Assembly (NCBI RefSeq): GCF_900112865.1
Contig: NZ_FONH01000017.1
Coordinates: 35,138 to 99,137, forward strand
From: Dyella marensis
Lineage (GTDB): Bacteria > Pseudomonadota > Gammaproteobacteria > Xanthomonadales > Rhodanobacteraceae
Direction of reading: 5' to 3'
Length of the DNA: 64,000 nucleotides
A model generated the notes under the pieces. That model worked only from the letters and a program-made list of their open reading frames with translations. It was not told where the DNA came from and did no database searches. How positions within the stretch are numbered: position 1 is the stretch's first letter; every line of letters begins with the position of its first letter. A program made the translations under genes and the position numbers. Below are positions 33,636 through 42,080 of this stretch, piece by piece.

Positions 33636-34310
33636 ATGGCCCGAACCAAGCCCCCCGCCTCGCCTCGCCGCAGCGCCGGTCGTCCCGCCAAGGAAGACCG
33701 CGACCTGCGCGCGCACCTGCTCGACGTCGCCCTGGCCAGATTCGCCCGCGACGGCATCGGCGCGACGCCGCTGCGCGCGATCGCCACCGAGGCGGGCGTG
33801 ACGCCGGCGATGCTGCACTACTACTTCGGCGACAAGGAGCAGCTGAAGCAGGCGGTGATCGACGAGCGCCTGCTGCCCGCGCTGGCGCCGATGCGCGAGC
33901 GGCTGGCCCAGGCCGGCAGTGAACCGGCGGTGCTGGCGGCGGGCTTCGTGCGCGGCATCAGCGAGGTGGTGGCACGGCATCCCTGGCTGCCGCCGCTGTG
34001 GGTGCGCGAGGTGCTGTGCGAGGGCGGCGAGCTGCGCGAGGTGCTGTTCCACCACCTGCTGCCCAACCTGCCGCAGCTGCTGGCGCAGCGCTTCACCGCC
34101 GCGAAGGAAGCCGGCGCGCTCAACCCCGGGCTGGACCCGCGCCTGCTGGTCGTGTCGCTGGTCGGCCTCACCTTGTTTCCCGCTGCGGGCGCGCCGATCT
34201 GGCGGCGCGTGTTCGAGGCGGACGATCTCGATCCGCAAGCCCTGGTCAACCACACCCTGGCCCTGCTGGAACGCGGCCTCGGCCCGCAGCCGTCCGGAGC
34301 TTCCGCATGA
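33636..34310 (+). CDS. TetR family transcriptional regulator
   Basis: 224 residues. N-terminal helix-turn-helix: ARFARDGIGATPLRAIATEAGVTPAMLHYYFGDKEQL (about residues 28-65 contain it), then a ligand-binding domain. Gene order TetR-HlyD-ABC ATPase-ABC permease is like E. coli cecR-ybhGFSR, where the regulator represses a drug exporter. The ATG at 33636 is preferred over an in-frame codon at 33600 that lies before the AT-rich operator-like palindrome. Its stop overlaps the next start (ATGA). Confidence 0.92.
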   Translation: MARTKPPASPRRSAGRPAKEDRDLRAHLLDVALARFARDGIGATPLRAIATEAGVTPAMLHYYFGDKEQLKQAVIDERLLPALAPMRERLAQAGSEPAVLAAGFVRGISEVVARHPWLPPLWVREVLCEGGELREVLFHHLLPNLPQLLAQRFTAAKEAGALNPGLDPRLLVVSLVGLTLFPAAGAPIWRRVFEADDLDPQALVNHTLALLERGLGPQPSGASA

Positions 34311-35269
34311 ACCGACCCATCCTCCGCTCCGTCGCCTGCGCGCTAGCCCTCGCGCTGGCCGCCTGCAGCAAGGCGCCGCCGCAGGCGCTGGGCACGCTGG
34401 AATACGACCGCATCGGCATGCCCGCGCCGGCGGCCGAGCGTGTGTTGGCGATCAAGGTGCGCGAAGGCGAACAGGTCGCGGCGGGGCAGCCGCTGCTCGA
34501 ACTCGATCCCACCCACACGCAGGCTGACCTGGCCGCCGCCGAAGCGCAGGCCCAGCAACAGCAGGCGAATCTGCTGGAGCTGCGCGTGGGGCCGCGCCAG
34601 GAGGACATCGCCAAGGCACGCGCCGACCTGGCTGCCGCCGAGGCGCAGGCGCGCGATGCGCGCGCCTACTACCAGCGCCTGCTGCCGCTGCAGAAAGACA
34701 ACTACGCCGCGGCCGCCGACATCGACCGTGCCCGCGCCGCCGCCGGCAATGCCAACGGCCAGGTCGCGGCCGCGAAAGCCGCACTCGACGCGCTGGTGCA
34801 CGGCACGCGGCCGGAACAGGTCGCGCAGGGCGAAGCGGCGCTCGCCGCTGCGCAGGCGCAGGCGGCGGCGCAGAAAGTCTTGCTGGGCAAGCTCGCCCTG
34901 GTCGCACCGCGGGCCGGGCGCGTCGACAGCCTGCCGTACAAGCTGGGCGACCAGGCGCCGGTCGGCGCGCCGCTGGTGGTGCTGCTGGCGGGCGATGCGC
35001 CGTATGCGCGCATCTATCTGCAGGAGCCGCAGCGCGCGCGCCTGCGCGTCGGCGACACGGTGCAGGTGCATGTCGACGGCCACGACAAGGTCTATCAGGG
35101 CAAGGTGCGCCTGATCCGCAGCGAGCCGGAGTTCACGCCTTACTACGCCTTGATCGGCGAGGACGCGGCGCGCCTGAGTTACCTCGCCGAAGTGACCCTG
35201 GGCCCGGACGCCGCCGAGCTGCCGGTCGGCGTGCCGGTGCGCGTCGACTATCCCGAGGCGAAGCCGTGA
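34307..35269 (+). CDS. HlyD-family periplasmic adaptor lipoprotein (YbhG-like)
   Basis: 320 residues. Lipoprotein signal with lipobox LAAC (C20). Then a split biotinyl/lipoyl domain (ERVLAIKVREGEQVAAGQPLLELD and LGKLALVAPRAGRVDSLP), a long Ala-rich coiled-coil hairpin (about residues 70-190) and a beta-barrel domain. It links the inner-membrane ABC exporter to an outer-membrane channel such as TolC. Lipid-anchored adaptors are more usual with RND pumps than with ABC exporters. Coupled to both neighbours by ATGA and GTGA overlaps. Confidence 0.92.
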   Translation: MNRPILRSVACALALALAACSKAPPQALGTLEYDRIGMPAPAAERVLAIKVREGEQVAAGQPLLELDPTHTQADLAAAEAQAQQQQANLLELRVGPRQEDIAKARADLAAAEAQARDARAYYQRLLPLQKDNYAAAADIDRARAAAGNANGQVAAAKAALDALVHGTRPEQVAQGEAALAAAQAQAAAQKVLLGKLALVAPRAGRVDSLPYKLGDQAPVGAPLVVLLAGDAPYARIYLQEPQRARLRVGDTVQVHVDGHDKVYQGKVRLIRSEPEFTPYYALIGEDAARLSYLAEVTLGPDAAELPVGVPVRVDYPEAKP

Positions 35270-36240
35270 GCGGCGAAACCGGCCGCAACGATTGCGCCAT
35301 CCGCGCGCGCGGCCTGACCAAGCGCTTCGGCAACTTCACCGCGGTCGATCATGTCGATCTGGAAGTGCCGGCACGCCACGTCTACGGCTTCCTCGGCCCG
35401 AACGGTTCGGGCAAGTCCACCACCATCCGCATGCTGTGCGGCCTGCTCACGCCCAGCGAGGGCGAGATCGACGTGCTCGGCCTGAGCGTGCCGCGCGAAG
35501 CGGAGGCGCTGCGCAAGCGCATCGGCTACATGACGCAGAAGTTCTCGCTGTTCGACGACCTGGGCGTGCGCGAGAACCTTCAATTCATGGCCGCGGTGCA
35601 GGGCGTGCCGAAGGCGCGCACCAGGCAGCGCATCGACGAGCTGATCGAGCAGTACCACTTCGGCGACCGCCAGAAGCAACTGGCCGGCACCATGAGCGGC
35701 GGCCAGAAGCAGCGCCTGGCGCTGGCCTGCGCGGTGATCCACGATCCGGAACTGCTGTTCCTCGACGAACCCACCAGCGCGGTGGATCCGGAATCGCGCC
35801 GCGATTTCTGGGAAAAACTCTTCGAGTTGACCGACGCCGGCACCACCATGCTGGTCTCCACGCACCTGATGGACGAAGCCGAGCGCTGCCATCGCCTGGC
35901 CGTGCTCGACCGCGGCGTGCTGGTCGCGGACGGCACGCCGGCCGAACTCACCGGCCGGCTCGAAGGCCGCACTTTCGTGGTGGCCAGTGCGCAACCGCGG
36001 CGTGCACAGCAGCCGCTGGCGCAGGCGGACGATGTGCTCGGCGTGGCCCAGGTCGGCAACGAGCTGCGCGTGATCGTGCGCGAAGGCCTGGCCGATGGCG
36101 ACGAGGCATTGGCGCGCTTGAAGCAGTTGCTGGCCGAGCGCGACCCGCAGGCGCGCATCGAGCCGGTGCAGCCCAACCTGGAGGACGTCTTCGTCGCCGT
36201 GACGCGCCAGCAGCATCCGGGGCAGGAGCGCGCGGCATGA
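35266..36240 (+). CDS. ABC transporter ATP-binding protein (exporter)
   Basis: 324 residues. Walker A GPNGSGKST, Q-loop MTQKFSLFDDL, signature MSGGQKQRLALA, Walker B LLFLDEPTSAVD and H-loop STHLMDEAE are all intact. A C-terminal extension of about 90 residues (HxxxGRTFVVAS-type fold) follows. Single nucleotide-binding domain, unlike E. coli YbhF, which has two, so it acts as a dimer with the one permease gene next to it or with a partner encoded elsewhere. Confidence 0.94.
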   Translation: MSGETGRNDCAIRARGLTKRFGNFTAVDHVDLEVPARHVYGFLGPNGSGKSTTIRMLCGLLTPSEGEIDVLGLSVPREAEALRKRIGYMTQKFSLFDDLGVRENLQFMAAVQGVPKARTRQRIDELIEQYHFGDRQKQLAGTMSGGQKQRLALACAVIHDPELLFLDEPTSAVDPESRRDFWEKLFELTDAGTTMLVSTHLMDEAERCHRLAVLDRGVLVADGTPAELTGRLEGRTFVVASAQPRRAQQPLAQADDVLGVAQVGNELRVIVREGLADGDEALARLKQLLAERDPQARIEPVQPNLEDVFVAVTRQQHPGQERAA

Positions 36241-37346
36241 ACTGGCGGCGCCTGTGGGCGATCGTGCTGAAGGAACTGCGGCAGATGAGTCGCGACCGCA
36301 TCACGCTGGCCATGATCGTCGGCATCCCGGTGATCCAGCTGGTGCTGTTCGGCTACGCGATCAACACCAACCTGCGCGGCCTCGATGCAGGCATCGCCGA
36401 CCAGGCCAACAGCGCCGGTTCTCGCGCCCTGGTGATGGACATGCTGGCGACCGGGGTGATCGCGCCGGTGGCGCATGCCGACACCCCTGAGGAACTGGTG
36501 GCGATGCTGCGCCGCGGCCAGATCAGTATCGGCGTGGTAGTGCCGCCGGACTTCGAGCGCCGCCGCTACGATGGGCGCCAGGTCGCGCAGATCATGGTCG
36601 ACGGCAGCGACAACGTGGTGCAGAGCGCCGCCGCGCAGCTGGCGCAGGTGCCGGTCGACGGTTCGGCGCCGGACACGCGCGCGCCCCTGGTCAGCACGCC
36701 GGCCGCAGGGCCGATCAGCATCGTCAGCTTCTACAATCCGCAGCGGCGCTCGGCGGTGAATATCGTGCCGGGGCTGATCGGGGTGATCCTGACCATGACC
36801 ATGGTGCTGTTCACCGGCATCGCCATCGTGCGCGAACGCGAGCGCGGCAACATGGAGCTGCTGATCGCCACGCCGCTGACCAGCGCCGAGCTGATGGTGG
36901 GCAAGGTGCTGCCGTATATCGGCATCGGCCTGCTGCAGGTGACGGTGATCCTGGCGCTGGGGCGCTGGCTGTTCACCGTGCCGATCCACGGCAGCCTGCT
37001 GGACGTGTATCTGGCCGCGGGCCTGTTGATCCTGGCCAACCTCACCATGGGCCTGCTGATCTCCACGCGCGCGCAATCGCAGTTCCAGGCGATGCAGATG
37101 ACCTTCTTCGTGTTCCTGCCGTCGATCCTGTTGTCGGGCTTCATGTTTCCGTTCGCCGGCATGCCGCAGGCGGCGCAGTGGCTGGCGGAGATATTGCCGC
37201 TGACGCATTTCCTGCGGCTGATCCGCGGCGTCATGCTGCGCGGGGCGAGCCTGTGGGAACTGTGGCGCGAGGTGGCGGCGCTGGTCGCGTTCACCGCCGT
37301 GATGATGACGGCGGCGATCTTGCGTTTTCGCAAGCGGCTGGATTGA
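36237..37346 (+). CDS. ABC-2 type exporter permease (YbhS/YbhR-like)
   Basis: 369 residues. One N-terminal helix (ITLAMIVGIPVIQLVLFGYA), a periplasmic domain of about 140 residues, then five helices with ERERGNMELLIATPLTSAELMVGKVLPY, the conserved ABC-2 coupling region, and LPLTHFLRLIRGVMLRG. Only one permease gene is present, whereas YbhFSR has two, so a homodimer is likely. Last gene of the TetR operon; a REP-like doublet starts seven bases after it. Confidence 0.93.
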   Translation: MNWRRLWAIVLKELRQMSRDRITLAMIVGIPVIQLVLFGYAINTNLRGLDAGIADQANSAGSRALVMDMLATGVIAPVAHADTPEELVAMLRRGQISIGVVVPPDFERRRYDGRQVAQIMVDGSDNVVQSAAAQLAQVPVDGSAPDTRAPLVSTPAAGPISIVSFYNPQRRSAVNIVPGLIGVILTMTMVLFTGIAIVRERERGNMELLIATPLTSAELMVGKVLPYIGIGLLQVTVILALGRWLFTVPIHGSLLDVYLAAGLLILANLTMGLLISTRAQSQFQAMQMTFFVFLPSILLSGFMFPFAGMPQAAQWLAEILPLTHFLRLIRGVMLRGASLWELWREVAALVAFTAVMMTAAILRFRKRLD

Positions 37347-37352
37347 GTCCGC

Positions 37353-37445
37353 GTAGGTTGGGGTGAGCCGCAGGCGAACCCCAATGGTGCGATGCGTTCG
37401 AATGTCGCGATGTTGGGGTTCGCCTGCGGCTCACCCCAACCTGCG
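37353..37445. repeat. REP-like inverted doublet between the ABC permease gene and miaB
   Basis: GTAGGTTGGGGTGAGCCG...GCGAACCCCA at 37353-37383 is followed, 28 bases later, by its inverted copy at 37412-37445 (GTTGGGGTTCGCCTGCGG...CACCCCAACCTGCG). The same unit occurs singly at 28787. Each half can fold alone, and together they form one long hairpin, as in BIME-type doublets. It fills the gap between two convergent genes and may also end transcription. Confidence 0.75.
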
Positions 37446-38774
37446 TCATGCGGTGTGCACGCGGCCGCGCAGCGAATTGGCCATGGCCTCGGTAATCACC
37501 ACGTCGATGAACTGGCCGATCATGCGCGCGTGGCCCGGGAAGTTCACGAAGCGCATGTTCTCGGTGCGGCCGGTGAATTCGTTCGGGTCCTTCTTGCTGG
37601 GCTTTTCCACCAGCACGCGCTGCACGCTGCCGACCATGGCCTGGTTGATCTGCCGCGCATTGGCGTTGATTGCCGCCTGCAGGCGCTCCAGGCGCTGGTG
37701 CTTGACCGCCATCGGCGTGTCGTCGTCCAGGTTGGCGGCCGGGGTGCCGGGGCGGGAGGAGAAGATGAAGGAGAAGCTCTGGTCGAAGCCGATGTCCTCG
37801 ATCAGCTTCATGGTCTTCTCGAAATCCTCATCGGTCTCGCCGGGGAAGCCGACGATGAAATCCGACGAGATGCAGATATCCGGGCGCACCGCGCGCAGCT
37901 TGCGGATCTTCTGCTTGAACTCCAGCGCCGTGTAGCCGCGCTTCATCGCGCCGAGGATGCGGTCCGAGCCGGCCTGCACCGGCAGGTGCAGGAAGTTGGC
38001 CAGCTGCGGCACGTTGGCGTAGGCCTCGACCAGCGAGTCGGAGAACTCCAACGGATGCGAGGTGGTGAAGCGGATGCGGCCGATGCCGTCGATCTGCGCG
38101 ATGGCATGGATCAGCACGGCCAGGTCCGCGGTGCCGCCGTCGTGGGTGGCGCCACGGTAGGCGTTGACGTTCTGGCCGAGCAGGTTCACTTCGCGCACGC
38201 CTTGCGCGGCGAGCTGGGCGACCTCGACCAGCACATCGTCGAACGGGCGGCTGATTTCCTCGCCGCGGGTGTAGGGCACCACGCAGTAGGAGCAGTACTT
38301 GGAGCAGCCTTCCATGATCGAGACGAAGGCGGTGGGGCCTTCGGCGCGCGGCTCCGGCAGGCGATCGAACTTCTCGATCTCGGGGAAGCTGATGTCCACC
38401 TGCGGCTTGCCGGTGGCGCGCTTGGCCTCGATCAGCTCGGGCAGGCGGTGCAGGGTCTGCGGGCCGAACACCAGGTCCACGTACGGGGCGCGCTTAATGA
38501 TGGCCTCGCCTTCCTGCGAGGCGACGCAGCCGCCCACGCCGATCAGCACGGGCTTGCCGCCCTGCTTGAATTCCTTCCAGCGGCCGAGCTGGCTGAAGAC
38601 CTTTTCCTGCGCCTTCTCGCGGATCGAGCAGGTGTTGACCAGGATGACGTCGGCCTCGGACTCGTCGGCGGTCAGCTCCAGGCCGTGCGAAGCCTTGAGC
38701 ACGTCGGCCATCTTGGCCGAGTCGTACTCGTTCATCTGGCAGCCGTGGGTCTTGATGAAAAGCTTGCCGCTCAT
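37446..38774 (-). CDS. miaB: tRNA-2-methylthio-N6-dimethylallyladenosine synthase
   Basis: Radical-SAM enzyme that adds the 2-methylthio group to ms2i6A37 of tRNAs reading UNN codons. 442 residues. N-terminal methylthiotransferase domain with three conserved Cys ([27 protein letters not shown]), radical-SAM CxxxCxxC in [17 protein letters not shown], and a C-terminal TRAM domain ([12 protein letters not shown]). Same strand as phoH-ybeY-corC but 3.9 kb away from them. Confidence 0.97.
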   Translation of the reverse strand: MSGKLFIKTHGCQMNEYDSAKMADVLKASHGLELTADESEADVILVNTCSIREKAQEKVFSQLGRWKEFKQGGKPVLIGVGGCVASQEGEAIIKRAPYVDLVFGPQTLHRLPELIEAKRATGKPQVDISFPEIEKFDRLPEPRAEGPTAFVSIMEGCSKYCSYCVVPYTRGEEISRPFDDVLVEVAQLAAQGVREVNLLGQNVNAYRGATHDGGTADLAVLIHAIAQIDGIGRIRFTTSHPLEFSDSLVEAYANVPQLANFLHLPVQAGSDRILGAMKRGYTALEFKQKIRKLRAVRPDICISSDFIVGFPGETDEDFEKTMKLIEDIGFDQSFSFIFSSRPGTPAANLDDDTPMAVKHQRLERLQAAINANARQINQAMVGSVQRVLVEKPSKKDPNEFTGRTENMRFVNFPGHARMIGQFIDVVITEAMANSLRGRVHTA

Positions 38775-38979
38775 GGCGCTGGTACCGGTCGTGAGAAGGG
38801 GCGCTGGGGCGCCGAACCGTGCAGTTTACGCGCCCGCCGTCGCGCATGCCAGCGAAGCGCCAGTGCGATCAGGGACTTGCGTGGGTTTGCCGGGGTGGCC
38901 GGGCGGGGAGTTTGGCGCGGCGCACGAAACCGGGAGCCGGCGCTTGGCTTGGCCCCGGGGCAGGGGCACACTGCGCGCC

Positions 38980-40089
38980 ATGTCTGATGCCGAGCGACAA
39001 GGGGAAAGCATCGGCTCGTCTTCGCGGGCTTTCCGTGCGGGCCTGGCCTTGAGCCGGGCCGCTGCCGCGTGCGCGCTGCTGGCCGGCCTGCTGTGGCTGG
39101 CGCCGGCCCATGCGGGCGGGCTGTACCGCTGCACCGGCTCGTCCGGCGAGACGGTCTACAGCAACAGCACCCAGGGCTACCAGGGCTGCCAGAAGATCGC
39201 GACCGTGGCGGACTCGCTGCCGCGTGCCGCCAAACCGAAGCAGGCGCCGATACCTCCGGCCAGTTCGCTGGCCTGGGTGAAGGGCGCCGTGCAGACCTCG
39301 GCGCAGGCGCTGCCCGAGCCGTCCCTGGTCGGGGCGCATGGCGACGTCGTCACCTCGGGGCGCGCAGTGCCGCCGCCGCCCGCGGCGCCGGCGGGCAAGC
39401 CGGGGCAGTGGAGCTACAGCGAATCGAAGACGGCCAGCGATGTCGCCGCGGCGCCGCCGGCCCCGGAGGCCGATCGCGTGCTGCGCGGTGCGGTATACCG
39501 GGTGACGCGTCCGGACGGGTCGGTCGAATACACCAATATGAAGCCGGCCGGTCCCGGCACGCATGCCGTGACCATGCTGTTCACCTATATCTCCACCTGC
39601 GTGGCGTGCAATCTGCATTCGCCGATCCGCTGGAACAGCGTGGAGCTCAACCTCACCGCGTATGCGGACACGATCCGCCTGGCCAGCGCCGAGTTCGGCC
39701 TGGACGAGGCTTTCCTGCGCGCGATCATTCATGCCGAGAGCGCATACAACCCGCGCGCGCTGTCGCTGAAGGGCGCGCAGGGACTGATGCAGCTGATGCC
39801 GGCCACGGCCAACGACATGGGCGTGCGCGACGCGTTCGATGCGGACCAGAACATCCGCGGCGGCGCGCGCTATCTCGCGCTGCTGCTGAAGAACTTCAAC
39901 GGCGACGAGCGCCTGGCCGCGGCGGCATACAACGCCGGTCCCGGCGCGGTGCAGCGCTACAGCGGCGTGCCGCCGTTCGCGGAAACGCAGGTCTATGTCG
40001 AGCGCGTGGGCACGCTGCGCAAGCGCTACGGCGCGGTGGTGCGTCCGCCGGTGGCCTCCGCGCAGGACACGCGGCCGGGACGCGGCTGA
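38980..40089 (+). CDS. Lytic transglycosylase with two DUF4124 domains
   Basis: 369 residues. An N-terminal hydrophobic signal (about residues 18-45, ending AHAGG), then a DUF4124 module (LYRCTGSSGETVYSN), a Pro-rich linker, a second DUF4124-like module (VYRVTRPDGSVEYTN, about residues 170-185), and a C-terminal SLT domain with catalytic Glu in HAESAYNPRALS, GLMQLMPATA and AAAYNAGPGAV. Cleaves peptidoglycan glycan strands with 1,6-anhydro product, in the periplasm. The duplicated DUF4124 layout is less common. Confidence 0.92.
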   Translation: MSDAERQGESIGSSSRAFRAGLALSRAAAACALLAGLLWLAPAHAGGLYRCTGSSGETVYSNSTQGYQGCQKIATVADSLPRAAKPKQAPIPPASSLAWVKGAVQTSAQALPEPSLVGAHGDVVTSGRAVPPPPAAPAGKPGQWSYSESKTASDVAAAPPAPEADRVLRGAVYRVTRPDGSVEYTNMKPAGPGTHAVTMLFTYISTCVACNLHSPIRWNSVELNLTAYADTIRLASAEFGLDEAFLRAIIHAESAYNPRALSLKGAQGLMQLMPATANDMGVRDAFDADQNIRGGARYLALLLKNFNGDERLAAAAYNAGPGAVQRYSGVPPFAETQVYVERVGTLRKRYGAVVRPPVASAQDTRPGRG

Positions 40090-40104
40090 GCCGCGGTCGG
40101 ACGA

Positions 40105-41292
40105 TCAGCCGTCGAGCGAGGCGGTCGGCGTCAGCGGCGGCCGCTGGGCCAGGGTGACTTCGGCATGGAACGGCGTGCCGTTGCGCAGGCCGGAGACTTC
40201 CACCTTGCTGCCGGGCGGCAGCGCCGCTTCGCGCCGGCGCAGATCGGCTGCATCGACGATGTCGTCCTTGCCGATGCGCAGCAGGATGTCGTGCGGCTGG
40301 ATGCCGGCCTGGGCCGCGGGGCCGCCGGGATAGACATCGCTCACCTGTGCGCCGCGCGCCGCGGCGGGCAGGCCGCTGTCGGCGGCGACCGGCACGAAGG
40401 TGTAGTCGACGCCCAGCCAGCCGCGCACCACGTGGCCGCTGTCGATGATCTGCTCCAGCACCTTGCGCGCGCTGCTCGCCGGGATGGCGAAGCTGATGCC
40501 TTCGGCATTGGCCGCCTTGCCGATCAGCAGCGTGTTGATGCCGACCAGCTCGCCGTCCGTGTTGACCAGCGCGCCGCCGGAGTTGCCGAGGTTGATCGCC
40601 GCGTCGGTCTGGATGAAGTCTTCCGGGCTGGAGCTGCTCAGCTGGCGGCCGATCGCGCTGATGATGCCCATGGTCACCGTCTGGTTGAGTCCCAGCGGAT
40701 TGCCGATGGCGAGCACGACGTCGCCGGTGCGGGCGGGGTGCTCGTCGGCGAAGGGGATCACCGGCGGGCTCGATACGTCGATCTTCAGCACCGCCAGGTC
40801 CGTCTCCGCATCGGCGCCGACCAGCTGCGCCTTGGCCACGCGGCCGTCGTAGAGCAGCACCTGGATGTCGTCGGCCTTGGCGATCACATGGTTGTTGGTC
40901 AGCACGTAGCCCTGGCTGCTGACGATGACGCCCGAGCCCAGGCTCTGCTCGCGGCGCTTGTAGATCGCGGGGCGGCCGCCGAACAGGCGCTGCAGCACCG
41001 GGTCGGAGTACATCTGCACGCCCTGCTCGGTGACCATCTTGTTTGCGTAGATATTGACCACCGACGGTGCGGCCCTGGCCACGGCATCGGCGTAGGACAC
41101 CGGCCCGCTCGAACGCCCGCGAATGGTCGGGGCCGATGTCCCGCTGCCGGGTGCCTGCGCACTGTGCAGACCCACTCCCGCACGCAGCCGGTCACCCACG
41201 CCGGGCCACAAGAGGCTGATCACGAAGGCCACCGCCAGCCCCAGGACGACGAACCGGGCGATGAAGGCTAGCGTGCCGACGGCTTGTTTCAT
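40105..41292 (-). CDS. degS: DegS/DegQ-type S1C serine protease
   Basis: 395 residues. One N-terminal membrane helix (about residues 9-30), a trypsin-like domain with catalytic His in TNNHVIAKADD, Asp in ETDLAVLKID and Ser in GNSGGAL, then a single PDZ domain (PGGPAAQAGIQPHDILLRI). Membrane anchor plus one PDZ fits DegS, the sensor protease that starts RseA cleavage and sigma-E release; DegQ/DegP would have a cleavable signal and two PDZ domains. Divergent from petA. The ATG at 41292 begins the hydrophobic anchor. Confidence 0.9.
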   Translation of the reverse strand: MKQAVGTLAFIARFVVLGLAVAFVISLLWPGVGDRLRAGVGLHSAQAPGSGTSAPTIRGRSSGPVSYADAVARAAPSVVNIYANKMVTEQGVQMYSDPVLQRLFGGRPAIYKRREQSLGSGVIVSSQGYVLTNNHVIAKADDIQVLLYDGRVAKAQLVGADAETDLAVLKIDVSSPPVIPFADEHPARTGDVVLAIGNPLGLNQTVTMGIISAIGRQLSSSSPEDFIQTDAAINLGNSGGALVNTDGELVGINTLLIGKAANAEGISFAIPASSARKVLEQIIDSGHVVRGWLGVDYTFVPVAADSGLPAAARGAQVSDVYPGGPAAQAGIQPHDILLRIGKDDIVDAADLRRREAALPPGSKVEVSGLRNGTPFHAEVTLAQRPPLTPTASLDG

Positions 41293-41386
41293 GCGGAAAA
41301 ATGGGCCTTGGCGAAACGCTGGACGGAGGACGGGAGGGTGGATCGGAAAGGGCGCTTGCGTCGCCGCGGACGCTTGGGCCGTTTTA

Positions 41387-41415
41387 TTGTACGTGGCAGG
41401 GGCTGACGCTACACT
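41387..41415 (+). promoter_or_regulatory. Sigma-70-type promoter of petABC
   Basis: TTGTAC and TACACT are separated by exactly 17 bases, 60 bases before the petA ATG. Transcription would start near 41422. Confidence 0.55.
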
Positions 41416-41474
41416 AACGCGATTTTTGCGGCCCCCAAAGTCGCACCTCAATGGCATAAGTACCGGAGAGCCTG

Positions 41475-42080
41475 ATGGCGAACGAAGTCGTCGATCATGG
41501 CCGCCGAAGGTTCCTCACAGCGACCACCGCGGTGGTTGGTGGTGTTGGAGTCATCGCGGCAGCCGTGCCCTTCATCAAGTCGTGGGAACCGAGCGCTCGA
41601 GCCAAATCCGCCGGTGCTCCCGTCACGGTCGACATCAGCAAGATCGAGGCCGGCCAGAAGGTCACCTACCCGTGGCGCGGCCTCCCGGTCTTCGTGGTCA
41701 ATCGCACCAAGGAGCAGCTGGACGCCCTGCCCGCGCAGGACGCCCGCCTGGTGGACGCCAAGTCCGACGGCAGCTCCGCCGAGCAGCAGCCCAAGTACGC
41801 GCAGAACGGCACGCGCTCGATCAAGCCCGAGTGGCTGGTCATGGTGGCGCTGTGCACCCACCTCGGCTGCGTGCCGGATTTCGTGCCGGTGATGAAGCCC
41901 GAGCCGTTCGATCCGGAGTGGAAGGGCGGCTTCTACTGCCCCTGCCACAAGTCGCGCTACGACCTGGCCGGCCGCGTCTACGCCGGCGTGCCCGCGCCGA
42001 AGAACATGCTGATTCCGCCGTACCACTTCGTGGATGACACGCACATCCAGATCGGCGTGGACCCGAAGGAGGCCGGCTGA
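41475..42080 (+). CDS. petA: Ubiquinol-cytochrome c reductase, Rieske iron-sulfur subunit
   Basis: 201 residues. Twin-arginine-type N-terminus (HGRRRFLTATTAVVGGVGV) that serves as membrane anchor. The [2Fe-2S] ligands are in CTHLGC and CPCHKSRYD, with disulfide cysteines included. Takes electrons from ubiquinol at the Qo site and passes them to cytochrome c1. Ribosome site GGAGAG; the stop overlaps the petB start (TGATG). First gene of petABC. Confidence 0.97.
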   Translation: MANEVVDHGRRRFLTATTAVVGGVGVIAAAVPFIKSWEPSARAKSAGAPVTVDISKIEAGQKVTYPWRGLPVFVVNRTKEQLDALPAQDARLVDAKSDGSSAEQQPKYAQNGTRSIKPEWLVMVALCTHLGCVPDFVPVMKPEPFDPEWKGGFYCPCHKSRYDLAGRVYAGVPAPKNMLIPPYHFVDDTHIQIGVDPKEAG

